From: Cedecea neteri | GTDB lineage: Bacteria; Pseudomonadota; Gammaproteobacteria; Enterobacterales; Enterobacteriaceae | NCBI RefSeq assembly: GCF_000758305.1 | Contig: NZ_CP009458.1 | Location: 4,588,001 to 4,652,000, forward strand | Length of the DNA stretch: 64,000 nt | Reading direction: 5' to 3' | Part shown: positions 50,385 to 58,565 of the stretch, one piece after another | Position numbering within the stretch: the stretch's first letter is position 1 | Layout: every line of letters starts with the position of its first letter | Translations under genes and position numbers: made by a program | The notes under the pieces: generated by a model | Told to the model about the DNA's origin: nothing | Database searches by the model: none | Seen by the model: only the letters and a program-made list of their open reading frames with translations

Positions 50385-51394
50385 GGTTTTTTATCCGCCG
50401 CTTTATCCATTTGCGGCCCGTCAACCAGCAGGCTGAACGGTTTTGCATCGGTACGCAGCACCAGCCGGGTTTGCGCATTCACCATGCTACTGAGGGCATC
50501 AATCTGGCGCAGCAGGCTATAAAGCTGCGGTGCGCTGGCGTAGGCCTTGCCGTAAATCGACGCCGTTTGCACCTGCGCCTGGGCTTCAATATCTGCCGCT
50601 TTTACCGAGGCCTGAGCTTCGGTAATTCGGGCATCGCGGTCAGCAGCCGAGCGAATCTCAGCCGCCGCGCGCTTGCCTTCTGCCGTGCGCTCAATCGCAA
50701 TGGTTTCACGCTCTGCACGCATACGGTCAACCGTGGCGTTCAGCGTCACGGCTGGTAACGTCAGACGTTCGGTTCCCATCTGCACCAGCCTGATCCCGTA
50801 ACTTTGTAGCAGCGGCTGGCTGATTTGCTGCTGAAGATGGGACTCAAACTGCGCCAGTTGAACCTGCTTGCCGTCGGTGTTCACCAGTTGAGAAAGCGTG
50901 AAGCCGCTGGCGGTAGTTTCCAGCGCAGAGCCTAAGTAAGTGCGAATTTGCCGGGCCGCTTCATCCGGCTGGTTTTGCACCGCCCGCATGAAACGCTGCA
51001 CGTGTTCAGGCGTGCTGTCCACTTCCCACACCGCGTAGGACTGAACAATGATCCGCAGGCCATCGCGCGTGCCCACATCCTGTAGCCCGCTGGACGTCGT
51101 CCGCAGGCGCAAATCTACCACCGTTGCCGTCTCAAAAGGCGCAGGCAAACGCCAGGCAAGCCCCGGTTCCAGCAGTACGCGGACGGGTTTGCCGAAACGA
51201 GTGATCACCAGTGATTCGCCCGATCTCACCTGCACCAGGCTCGCGGCCGAAAGCAGAATAATGACCAACCCTGCGGCAGCGGCAATACGCTTCCAGGCCC
51301 CTTTTTTACCGCCTTCTGGGATGGAAGAGTGACTATGGCTGCAGCCATGACCGTGGTGATGATCATGATGTCCATGAGAGTGCGAATGGCTCAC
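50381..51394 (-). CDS. SPFH/HflC-like protein with His-rich N-terminus, second gene
   Basis: This 337-residue protein begins with a cytoplasmic His-rich tail: 11 His between residues 3 and 22 and a Cys at 18 (SHSHSHGHHDHHHGHGCSHS). A transmembrane helix (about 37–56), an SPFH domain (SGESLVITRFGKPVRVLLEP) and an HflC-like coiled coil (MRAERETIAIERTAEGKRAA) follow. The tail is the kind of sequence that binds zinc, nickel or cobalt. The downstream ATPase lacks its own N-terminal metal domain, so the tail could supply metal in trans; this is inference. It overlaps the flanking genes by 4 bp on each side. Confidence 0.84.
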   Translation of the reverse strand: MSHSHSHGHHDHHHGHGCSHSHSSIPEGGKKGAWKRIAAAAGLVIILLSAASLVQVRSGESLVITRFGKPVRVLLEPGLAWRLPAPFETATVVDLRLRTTSSGLQDVGTRDGLRIIVQSYAVWEVDSTPEHVQRFMRAVQNQPDEAARQIRTYLGSALETTASGFTLSQLVNTDGKQVQLAQFESHLQQQISQPLLQSYGIRLVQMGTERLTLPAVTLNATVDRMRAERETIAIERTAEGKRAAAEIRSAADRDARITEAQASVKAADIEAQAQVQTASIYGKAYASAPQLYSLLRQIDALSSMVNAQTRLVLRTDAKPFSLLVDGPQMDKAADKKP

Positions 51395-53355
51395 CGGGAA
51401 AGCTCCTGTGCGGGTTTAGCGGGCGCGTCACGCCGCGCCGCATCGGTAGAAGTAGGGAAATCACGAAGATCGAGCGTGGGCGGCGAACCGGCGCCAATCC
51501 GCTGGTCAATGACCAGCAGAGGACGGCCGCTGAGCGCCAGCTGAAGCTGCTTAAACCAAAGCTCGTCAATAAACACCTGCCCGGCCTGCTGGTACGCATT
51601 TTTTTGCGCGGCAAAACGGGTGGCCGTTGCCTGAGCTTCGCTTAACGCGTCGGTGGCATTGACCTGAGCCGTGTTCTCGCGCACTGCCGCATTGGTCGCG
51701 GCAAGCGCGGCTTTTTCTGCCGCGCTTCCCTGCTCCCGCAGGATCAGCGACTGGGCGGCAATCTGCGCGGCCTGCACGCCATGAAAGGCATCGGCGGCAC
51801 CGGCTGGCGGATGAATAGCCTCCACGACGGTAGAAAGAATTTCCACGCCGCTGTGCAGGTTATCCAGCTGTTGCTGAACGGCCTGGTTAATCTGCCCGGC
51901 GAGATCGTCACGCCGCTCGCTCAGCACATCGTCCAGCGTTAAAGACGAGAACTGATGTACCAGAACCTGATTTGCGGTACTGCGCACCAGCTCCGGCAGG
52001 TTTACCGCCCGGTAGGTCGCCGCCAGTGCAGCTTTGTCGCTCAGGCCAATCCGCCACATAAAGCGCACGTCGCTGTTAACGATTTGCAAGCTTTGCTGGT
52101 CCCCACTTTGGCTGGCGATGATTTGTGCTTTGTCGAAGTTGTGGGTCGCGTCCCAAAGCCTGTCGGCGCTGGCGGGCGCGGGGCCTTCGGCGTCTGCGCG
52201 TATGACGGGCGGCTGACTGGCCGGATCTTCTCCGGCAGCCAGTTCATGCACCTGCCCATTTTCAGTCAACTGCACACGCCCCAACGGCCAGGGCAGCCCC
52301 AAATGCAAGCCCGGCTCAAGCACCGCCACAGATCGACCAAAACGCTCATACACGCCGCGTTCCGTGGCCGAGATTTGCTGCAACCCGGTCAGCAACCAGC
52401 CGCAAATCAACATCAGAGTCACCATCGGGATAAACGCCCGCTTCAGGACGGTGAACGCCCAGACCTGACGCAGATCGATGCCAAAACGCTGGTGCAGCTC
52501 CTGCTGTAAAAAACCGAGAGGGCGCGGCGGCCAGGTTAACTGGGCGGCCAGCTGGCTTTTGGGAATCAGTCCGGGTTCTGTCGTGCCGTCTCCGGGGGGC
52601 GCGAACAGAGAAAACAGCCCGCGCAGCATAAACTCGGCGGCAACCAACAGGACCAGCACAGCAGGCAAGTTTATCGCCAGTGAACTGTTGAGCTGAGGCC
52701 AGACAAGTCCCGGTAAACTCAGAAGCTGTACCGCCATCACCAGGCGCAGCAGCGACGCTATTGACCCGGCTTCCGGGGAGGCTTCTTTCGACACCGCGCT
52801 GAGATGTCGTTCGGCCACCAGCAGCACGAAAACAGATCCCGCCAGGCAGGCGATGGCAATCCAGCGGTTATTGTTATCCAAAAGCGGAACGTAGCGGCTA
52901 CTCCAGCCAGAAAGCGTAATGTAGAACGTCAGCGCGGCAAGCGCCCCGGACCAGATGCCGTCCGCCTTAAACAAAGCTTCCGCTCGGGCAAAATTTAACG
53001 GCACCAGGCTCGTCAACCAGCCTAAAAGAGAGTTTCTGGGCACTTCTTCATGCTGAACCGAAGACTCAGCCGGTGGGGAAAATTTAAGGCATCGCCACTG
53101 GCAAATCCGCTGCGCCGCGTGCAGTGAAATGACCAATAACAAAAGCGCGGCGGCATTGCTGCACAGCAAAGCAACCCAGCGAGAAGCCGGCTCCAGAATA
53201 CTGACCGTCAGCGCCAGAAGGAGCATCATAAACAGCAAGAAGGTTAAGACAAACACCGCTCGGGCGGCGAGTCGGGCCTGCACGGCGGCCAGCGAATAGC
53301 GAGCGGGCAGCGCCTGAGGCAGCAGTTCAGCTTCGGGTAACCGGGTAGGTGGCAT
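51391..53355 (-). CDS. Long SPFH/HflK-like protein with polytopic N-terminus, first gene
   Basis: This 654-residue protein is much longer than HflK (about 420). About six hydrophobic segments occupy the first 250 residues (roughly 33–53, 58–78, 134–150, 165–181, 202–219, 229–249). A seventh (307–324) is directly followed by an SPFH domain (GVYERFGRSVAVLEPGLHLG, then DVRFMWRIGLSDKAALAATY). A helical Ala/Gln-rich region and a charged C-terminus end the protein. I do not recognise the N-terminal membrane domain. It is the promoter-proximal gene, with a Zur-like palindrome about 50 bases upstream. Confidence 0.82.
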   Translation of the reverse strand: MPPTRLPEAELLPQALPARYSLAAVQARLAARAVFVLTFLLFMMLLLALTVSILEPASRWVALLCSNAAALLLLVISLHAAQRICQWRCLKFSPPAESSVQHEEVPRNSLLGWLTSLVPLNFARAEALFKADGIWSGALAALTFYITLSGWSSRYVPLLDNNNRWIAIACLAGSVFVLLVAERHLSAVSKEASPEAGSIASLLRLVMAVQLLSLPGLVWPQLNSSLAINLPAVLVLLVAAEFMLRGLFSLFAPPGDGTTEPGLIPKSQLAAQLTWPPRPLGFLQQELHQRFGIDLRQVWAFTVLKRAFIPMVTLMLICGWLLTGLQQISATERGVYERFGRSVAVLEPGLHLGLPWPLGRVQLTENGQVHELAAGEDPASQPPVIRADAEGPAPASADRLWDATHNFDKAQIIASQSGDQQSLQIVNSDVRFMWRIGLSDKAALAATYRAVNLPELVRSTANQVLVHQFSSLTLDDVLSERRDDLAGQINQAVQQQLDNLHSGVEILSTVVEAIHPPAGAADAFHGVQAAQIAAQSLILREQGSAAEKAALAATNAAVRENTAQVNATDALSEAQATATRFAAQKNAYQQAGQVFIDELWFKQLQLALSGRPLLVIDQRIGAGSPPTLDLRDFPTSTDAARRDAPAKPAQELSR

Positions 53356-53398
53356 GATGTTTTAAACGTGAGATGCGCAAGAGTTGCGCAGTATTTTT

Positions 53399-53421
53399 AG
53401 ATTGTTATCTTATAACATAGC
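53399..53421. promoter_or_regulatory. Zur-like operator upstream of the SPFH/ATPase operon
   Basis: On the minus strand the core TGTTATAAGATAACA is a palindrome (6-base arms around 3 bases) and matches the enterobacterial Zur core TGTTATAATATAACA at 14 of 15 positions. It lies about 50 bases upstream of the first start codon, where a repressor would act. The consensus is quoted from memory. Confidence 0.6.
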
Positions 53422-53472
53422 AACACAAAATGCTGGTGAGTAAAGATGTGTCATTTTATGTCAGTATGATGA

Positions 53473-53506
53473 CAATAAAAAAGCGAACATAAATGTTCGC
53501 TTTTTC
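53473..53506. terminator. Terminator downstream of mlaA
   Basis: AAGCGAAC and GTTCGCTT pair around ATAAAT with A-runs and T-runs on either side. It ends the minus-strand mlaA transcript before the SPFH operon promoter. Confidence 0.85.
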
Positions 53507-53521
53507 ACATCCAGGTCGCGC

Positions 53522-54280
53522 TTACTGGGAGTCGATATCTTTCAGGTCATCCTGAATCGCCGCCGCGTTCGGGTTCGCTTCTGGTTTAAGCTGGCCGCCG
53601 TTAGCCAGGAAGTCATGACGCTGGAAGTAGGCTTCACGCACGGTGACGTAAGGATCGGCAGACTGGCGCAGCAGGCCGTCGGAATCCAGCAATTGGGCAC
53701 GCGTTTCGACGCCTTCGACCGCCCATTTACCGATGGACATCGGCCAGGTCAGCCAGGAGAGCACCGGATACAGCGTATCGGCAAAGTCGCCGCCGTCTTC
53801 ACGCAGCGTGAAGCTGCCGTAACCCGGTAACATCACATAAGGGCCGTAACCCACGTCGTAATGGCCCAGCGTGCTGCCGAAGCGGTGAGGCTCGACGCGC
53901 TGCAGTTTAGGGTTAGCCATACCTGCTACGTCGATGAAGCCGCCCATCCCAAGTAGGGTGTTCAGGAAGAAACGCGTAAAGTGCACCATCCCCTGGTACG
54001 GGTCGCCCTGCACGAAGTAGTTCACCATCGTGGCGGGCTCTTCGAGGTTACTGGTGAAGTTGCTCAGGCCGTTGCGCGCTGGCACCGGCACATAGTCACG
54101 CCAGGCTACGGCCACCGGACGCAGAACATACGGGTCCAGCACGTTGTAGTTGAAGTTGAACATTGAACGGTTGAACCCTTCGAGCGGGTCCGAACGCCCC
54201 TGAGGCTGCTGGCTACCAGAACTGGCACATCCCACTAATACCGTTGTTGCCAGAGCAAGTCCGGTCAGGCGGAAATTCAT
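53522..54280 (-). CDS. mlaA: Outer-membrane lipid asymmetry lipoprotein MlaA (VacJ)
   Basis: The ATG giving MNFRLTGLALATTVLVGCAS yields 252 residues (E. coli 251); longer in-frame starts lack support. LVGC is the lipobox, with Cys18 lipidated. The MlaA signatures DPLEGFNRSMFNFNYNVLD, DYVPVPARNGLSNF and FGSTLGHYDVGYGPYVMLPG are present. MlaA removes phospholipid from the outer leaflet with OmpC/F and passes it to MlaC. Here it sits between the SPFH/ATPase operon and the ccm operon, instead of directly beside fadL and yfdC. Confidence 0.96.
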   Translation of the reverse strand: MNFRLTGLALATTVLVGCASSGSQQPQGRSDPLEGFNRSMFNFNYNVLDPYVLRPVAVAWRDYVPVPARNGLSNFTSNLEEPATMVNYFVQGDPYQGMVHFTRFFLNTLLGMGGFIDVAGMANPKLQRVEPHRFGSTLGHYDVGYGPYVMLPGYGSFTLREDGGDFADTLYPVLSWLTWPMSIGKWAVEGVETRAQLLDSDGLLRQSADPYVTVREAYFQRHDFLANGGQLKPEANPNAAAIQDDLKDIDSQ

Positions 54281-54293
54281 TAGCGTCTCCCTA

Positions 54294-55370
54294 TTATTGT
54301 TTGTCTGCGCTTTCAGTGGTGCCCGGTTCAAGCTGGGCTCTCGCCTGATCGATGCTGCGCTCAATGACGGCGCGGCGCTGGTCGTTTGCCGGTAAAATTT
54401 TCAGCATCATGTCCCACGCCCCAATCGCCTCACGGTAGTTCTGGCGCTCAAACGCATTGAACGCCAGCAGGCTGAGCACGCGAATATTCGTGTGGTCATC
54501 TTTTAACATTTCGCGGAGCAGAAGCCCACCAAGCTGGTTATCCTGCGCGTCGGCAGAGCGGGTCAATACTTCAGCATAGCCCAGCTTTGCTTCGCTGTTT
54601 GTGGGCGCAAGTTTATAGGCGTGAGCAAAAGCCTGTGTTGCCGTTGTGGCGTTATTCAGCACCATGCCAATGCGCCCAAGCATCATCCAGCCTTCAAGAT
54701 TATCAGGCTGTTGCTGCAATCGCGTGCGTAATCCTAACCCAAGACGCGCCATCTCTTCCATAGTCAGCGGCGCGGCCTGCGGGTCAAGAACACGTTTTAA
54801 CAACGCTGGCGTCTCGGCTGTCGCCTGCCGCCAGGCCTGCACCTGCGCCAGCCCCGACGTTTTCAGATAACTGCCAGCGCTGACGACCACCAGCAGTACA
54901 GCGCCAGGCAAAAACACCCAAAGCGAGATTTTCCCTGCAGTTATTTCGCTGCTCAGTGCCGGATTTTCTTCCGCGAGCGAAATCTTTTGCCTCCTGCGGC
55001 TGCGCAGCACAATCACCGCTGCGCCACCAACAATAAACAGCGCTGGCAGTACCCAGAGGATCACCGTGGCAGGCGTCAACGGCGGCTCATAGGTCACAAA
55101 GTGGCCGTAGCGCTCGACCATATAATCCACGATCTGCTGCTTGCTTTTGCCCTGCTGCATCAGCTCATAGACTTTAAGCTTCATGTCTGAGGCAATCATC
55201 GCGTTGGAATCCGCAATGCTGTTGTTCTGGCATTTCGGGCAGCGTAGCGCCTCGGTTAGCTGGCGGAACTGCTGCTCCTGCGCTTCATCTTTAAAGGTAA
55301 AAGTATCAATGGCCGCCGCCGCGTGGACGCTAAACAGCATGCCGATAAGCAAGAAAACTGCGCGCATCAT
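54294..55370 (-). CDS. ccmH: Cytochrome c maturation protein CcmH (CcmH–CcmI fusion)
   Basis: This protein has about 358 residues from the first of two adjacent ATG codons (the second, at 55367, overlaps the ccmG stop as TGATG). A signal peptide precedes the thiol domain with LRCPKCQNNSIADSNAMIAS, the CxxC that reduces apocytochrome c. Two membrane helices follow, then a TPR-like CcmI domain (GWMMLGRIGMVLNNATTATQ). E. coli CcmH has the same fused layout at 350 residues. It is the last gene of ccmABCDEFGH. Confidence 0.95.
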   Translation of the reverse strand: MMRAVFLLIGMLFSVHAAAAIDTFTFKDEAQEQQFRQLTEALRCPKCQNNSIADSNAMIASDMKLKVYELMQQGKSKQQIVDYMVERYGHFVTYEPPLTPATVILWVLPALFIVGGAAVIVLRSRRRQKISLAEENPALSSEITAGKISLWVFLPGAVLLVVVSAGSYLKTSGLAQVQAWRQATAETPALLKRVLDPQAAPLTMEEMARLGLGLRTRLQQQPDNLEGWMMLGRIGMVLNNATTATQAFAHAYKLAPTNSEAKLGYAEVLTRSADAQDNQLGGLLLREMLKDDHTNIRVLSLLAFNAFERQNYREAIGAWDMMLKILPANDQRRAVIERSIDQARAQLEPGTTESADKQ

Positions 55371-55924
55371 GAGCCTGCCTCCTGGCTGTATTTTTCCCAA
55401 AGCGGTTTCAGCTCCTGCTGCCAGACGCGATCGTTCAGATCGCCCGCGTGGCGGTAACGGATGATCCCCTTGCCGTCGATCAGGAAGGTTTCCGGTGCGC
55501 CGTACACGCCGAGATCCAGCCCCAGCATGCCGTTGCCGTCAAACAGACTTAGCATGTACGGGTTCCCGAGATCGCGCAGCCAGTTAATCGCTTTGTGGCG
55601 GTCGTCTTTATAGTTCATCCCCACCACTCGTACGCCCTGCGCGGCCAGCCCGTTCAGAAACTTATGCTCGGCGCGGCAGGTTGGGCACCAGGTCGCCCAG
55701 ACGTTCAGCAGCAGTGGCTTGCCGTCCGCCAGCACTGTCCGGCTCCACTCTTTGCCTGGCTCGTCGAGGGATTCCAGGCGGAACTCCGGCACCGGTTTAC
55801 CAATCAGCGCCGACTCAAGATCCGTGGGCGCTTCGCCCTGGGCATTCCGCGCCAGCTGCCAGAGCAGCAGTGAGGCCAGCCCCAGAAACAGCGCCAGCGG
55901 AATAAACAGATAGCGGCGCTTCAT
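55367..55924 (-). CDS. ccmG: Thiol:disulfide interchange protein CcmG (DsbE)
   Basis: This 185-residue protein has an N-terminal membrane anchor (YLFIPLALFLGLASLLLWQL) and a periplasmic thioredoxin fold with the active site NVWATWCPTCRAEHKFLNGL. The acidic GVYGAPETFLIDGKGIIRYR stretch near the cis-Pro is typical. It passes reducing power to CcmH and apocytochrome c. It overlaps ccmF by 4 bp. Confidence 0.96.
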   Translation of the reverse strand: MKRRYLFIPLALFLGLASLLLWQLARNAQGEAPTDLESALIGKPVPEFRLESLDEPGKEWSRTVLADGKPLLLNVWATWCPTCRAEHKFLNGLAAQGVRVVGMNYKDDRHKAINWLRDLGNPYMLSLFDGNGMLGLDLGVYGAPETFLIDGKGIIRYRHAGDLNDRVWQQELKPLWEKYSQEAGS

Positions 55925-57876
55925 GCTGCGGCCTCCGGCTTAACTTTACGGCTGCGATAACGCGGGTCGCACAGGCAGCAAAGCCCGCCGAGGGCCATCA
56001 GCAGCCCGCCCGCCCAAATCCAGCGCACGAAAGGTTTGTAATACAGGCGCACCGCCCAGCTGCCGTCGTCCAGCTCTTCGCCCAGCGCGGCATAAAGGTC
56101 ACGGGTGAAACCGCCGTCGATGGCCGCCTCGGTCATCATCGCCCGGTTGCTGTTATAGAAACGCTTTTCGGCGTGCAGAGTGGCTTCCGGCTTGCCGTGG
56201 CGGGTGACGTCGATAACGCCCACGCCGCCGCGATAGTTAGGGCCGGTGATATCCCGCACCTCGCGGAACACAAAGTGATACTGGTGAATATCAATGCTGT
56301 CGCCGGACTTCATTCGCACGTCGCGCTCCACGCTGTAGCTTTGGCTAAAAGCGATGCCAACCACTGTCACCGCCAGGCCAAGATGCGCGGAAACCATCCC
56401 CCAGTGACTGGCAGGAATTTTGCGTAATCCACCCCAGAAGCCGTGGCGATGCGTGGCGCGCTGATAAACTTCCATCAGCGCCAGCACAAAGACCCAGACA
56501 GCCATCAGCAGGCCGACCACCGTCATGGCTTCCACGCGATCCTGCATCAGCCACGGTAAGAGCAGCGACAGAACCAGCGTGATGACCACCGCCACCATCA
56601 GATGCTTGCGCAGCTTGCCCGGCTCGTCGCGCCGCCAGCGAACCAGCGGCCCAATGCCAAGCATCAGCGCAAACGGGGCCATCAGCGCAGTAAACATCGT
56701 ATTGAAGAACGGCTCCCCGATGGAAATACTGCCCAGCCCAAGCTGCTTATGCACCAGCGGCAGCAGCGTGCCCAGCAGAACCACCAGCATGGCGGCAATC
56801 AGCAGGACGTTGTTGCCGAGCAGGAAAGACTCGCGCGACCAGAGATCGTTACTCACGCGGGAGCGCACTTTGCTGCCTTTGACCGCATACAGCAGCAGCG
56901 AACCGCCAATAACCACCACCAGGAAAGCCAGAATAAACATGCCGCGCGCCGGATCGGAGGCAAAGGAATGCACCGACACCAGCACGCCGGAGCGCACAAG
57001 GAACGTGCCCAGCAGGCAAAGGGAAAAAGCGCTTATTGCCAGCAGCACCGTCCAGGCTTTAAAGCTGCCGCGTTTTTCGGTCACAGAAAGCGAATGGATA
57101 AGCGCAGTGCCCGCCAGCCACGGCATAAACGAGGCGTTTTCTACCGGATCCCAGAACCACCAGCCGCCCCAGCCCAGTTCGTAATAAGCCCACGCCGAAC
57201 CCAGCACGATCCCCACGGTCAGGAATGCCCAGGCCGCCAGCGTCCACGGGCGAGTCCAGCGCGCCCAGGCGCTGTCCAGCCTGCCGCCCAACAGTGCCGC
57301 AATCGAGAAAGCAAAGGCTACAGAGAAACCCACGTAGCCCATATACAGCAGCGGCGGGTGCAGAATCAGGCCGATGTCCTGCAGCAGCGGGTTTAAATCA
57401 CGTCCTTCCAGCGGGTAGTCCGGCAGCGTGCGGATAAACGGATTGGAGGTGAAAATAATAAACAGCAGGAAGCCGAAGTTAATCATCCCCATGACAGCCA
57501 GCACGCGGGCGTGGTCTTCTTTAGGCATGCTGCGCCCGGTGAGAGCAACGGCAAACGTCCAGCCGCTCATCATCAGCACCCACAGCATCAACGACCCTTC
57601 ATGCGCGCCCCAGGTGGCCGCCACTCGATACCAGACAGGCAGCTCGGTATTGGAGTTGTTGGCGACGTAAAGCACGCTGAAGTCGTTCACTACGAAAGCG
57701 TTAACCAGTATCAGGAATGATGCGCATAAGGTGATAAACAGCGCCCAGCTAAACGGCCTCGCGGAGGCCATCAGCCACTGGTCACCTCGCGCCACGCCCC
57801 AAAGTGGATAAACGCTTAATAGCAAAGACCAACCGAGCGCAAGGCAAAGCAGGAACCCACCAATTTCCGGCATCAT
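55921..57876 (-). CDS. ccmF: Cytochrome c heme lyase subunit CcmF
   Basis: This 651-residue membrane protein (E. coli 647) has many helices and the WWD motif WGGWWFWDPVENASFMPWLA (near residue 232), with flanking heme-ligand His residues such as the one in LILHPPLLYMGYVGFS. With CcmH it attaches heme to apocytochrome c. It overlaps ccmE and ccmG by 4 bp each. Confidence 0.97.
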   Translation of the reverse strand: MMPEIGGFLLCLALGWSLLLSVYPLWGVARGDQWLMASARPFSWALFITLCASFLILVNAFVVNDFSVLYVANNSNTELPVWYRVAATWGAHEGSLMLWVLMMSGWTFAVALTGRSMPKEDHARVLAVMGMINFGFLLFIIFTSNPFIRTLPDYPLEGRDLNPLLQDIGLILHPPLLYMGYVGFSVAFAFSIAALLGGRLDSAWARWTRPWTLAAWAFLTVGIVLGSAWAYYELGWGGWWFWDPVENASFMPWLAGTALIHSLSVTEKRGSFKAWTVLLAISAFSLCLLGTFLVRSGVLVSVHSFASDPARGMFILAFLVVVIGGSLLLYAVKGSKVRSRVSNDLWSRESFLLGNNVLLIAAMLVVLLGTLLPLVHKQLGLGSISIGEPFFNTMFTALMAPFALMLGIGPLVRWRRDEPGKLRKHLMVAVVITLVLSLLLPWLMQDRVEAMTVVGLLMAVWVFVLALMEVYQRATHRHGFWGGLRKIPASHWGMVSAHLGLAVTVVGIAFSQSYSVERDVRMKSGDSIDIHQYHFVFREVRDITGPNYRGGVGVIDVTRHGKPEATLHAEKRFYNSNRAMMTEAAIDGGFTRDLYAALGEELDDGSWAVRLYYKPFVRWIWAGGLLMALGGLCCLCDPRYRSRKVKPEAAA

Positions 57877-58352
57877 GAGGCGTTATCCTTATACACTTCC
57901 GGGGCCTGCTGGTGATTCTGCTCCATCGCCGCTTTCACCTCCGGCGGCGTGTAGTTTTCATCGTGTTTCGCCAGTACTTCTTTGGCGTGAATAAGCGTGG
58001 CACCTTCCATCACGCCCTGGGCCACCACGCCCTGCCCCTCGCGGAACAGATCCGGCAGAATGCCCTCGTAGGTCACGTCTACCACGCCACGCGCGTCATA
58101 CAGCTTGAAGCTGACCTTCAGGCTTTGACTGTCGCGCTTCACGCTGCCCGGCATCACCATGCCGCCGATCCTCAGGCGCTGCCCGGTTTCCGGCATTAAA
58201 TGGCTTTCGCCTTTGCCGTAGATAATTTCGCCGGGGGTATAAAACAGATCGATATTGCTGCGCAGGGCATACAGCACGAGCGTAATGGTCAGCCCGAGGC
58301 CTGCCAGCACCGCCACGGCCAGATAAAGCCGGTTTTTACGACGCGGATTCAC
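57873..58352 (-). CDS. ccmE: Heme chaperone CcmE
   Basis: This 159-residue protein has one N-terminal membrane helix (LYLAVAVLAGLGLTITLVLY) and an OB-fold periplasmic domain. The heme-binding His lies in VLAKHDENYTPPEVKAAME near residue 130. It carries heme covalently from CcmC to CcmF. It starts directly after ccmD and overlaps ccmF by 4 bp. Confidence 0.97.
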   Translation of the reverse strand: MNPRRKNRLYLAVAVLAGLGLTITLVLYALRSNIDLFYTPGEIIYGKGESHLMPETGQRLRIGGMVMPGSVKRDSQSLKVSFKLYDARGVVDVTYEGILPDLFREGQGVVAQGVMEGATLIHAKEVLAKHDENYTPPEVKAAMEQNHQQAPEVYKDNAS

Positions 58353-58565
58353 TTAAACTTCCTCCTGGCGCTGGCGAGCGGCACGAATACGCTGCTCTCT
58401 GGCCTGCTGGCGAGCCACCGTCCGCAGAATGGCGCGATGCTGGTAGCGGGTATGAAATATCAGCCCTAGCAGAGGCAGAAGCGTAAAAGCCACTGCCAGC
58501 CAGACGTAAAAGGCGTAGCCGCCCATGGCGAAAAACTCGCCCCAGTGAGTGAACGCCCACATCAT
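58353..58565 (-). CDS. ccmD: Heme exporter protein CcmD
   Basis: This 70-residue protein has one membrane helix (AFYVWLAVAFTLLPLLGLIF) and a basic cytoplasmic tail (ARQQAREQRIRAARQRQEEV). It helps release holo-CcmE from the CcmABC complex. It overlaps the ccmC stop region by 4 bp. Confidence 0.93.
   Translation of the reverse strand: MMWAFTHWGEFFAMGGYAFYVWLAVAFTLLPLLGLIFHTRYQHRAILRTVARQQAREQRIRAARQRQEEV

Noticed and set aside
49332..53355. The housekeeping hflK-hflC pair controlling FtsH
   Set aside because: There are three SPFH genes, not two. One is much longer, one has a His-rich tail, and the neighbours are a metal ATPase and mlaA, not hfq-hflX.
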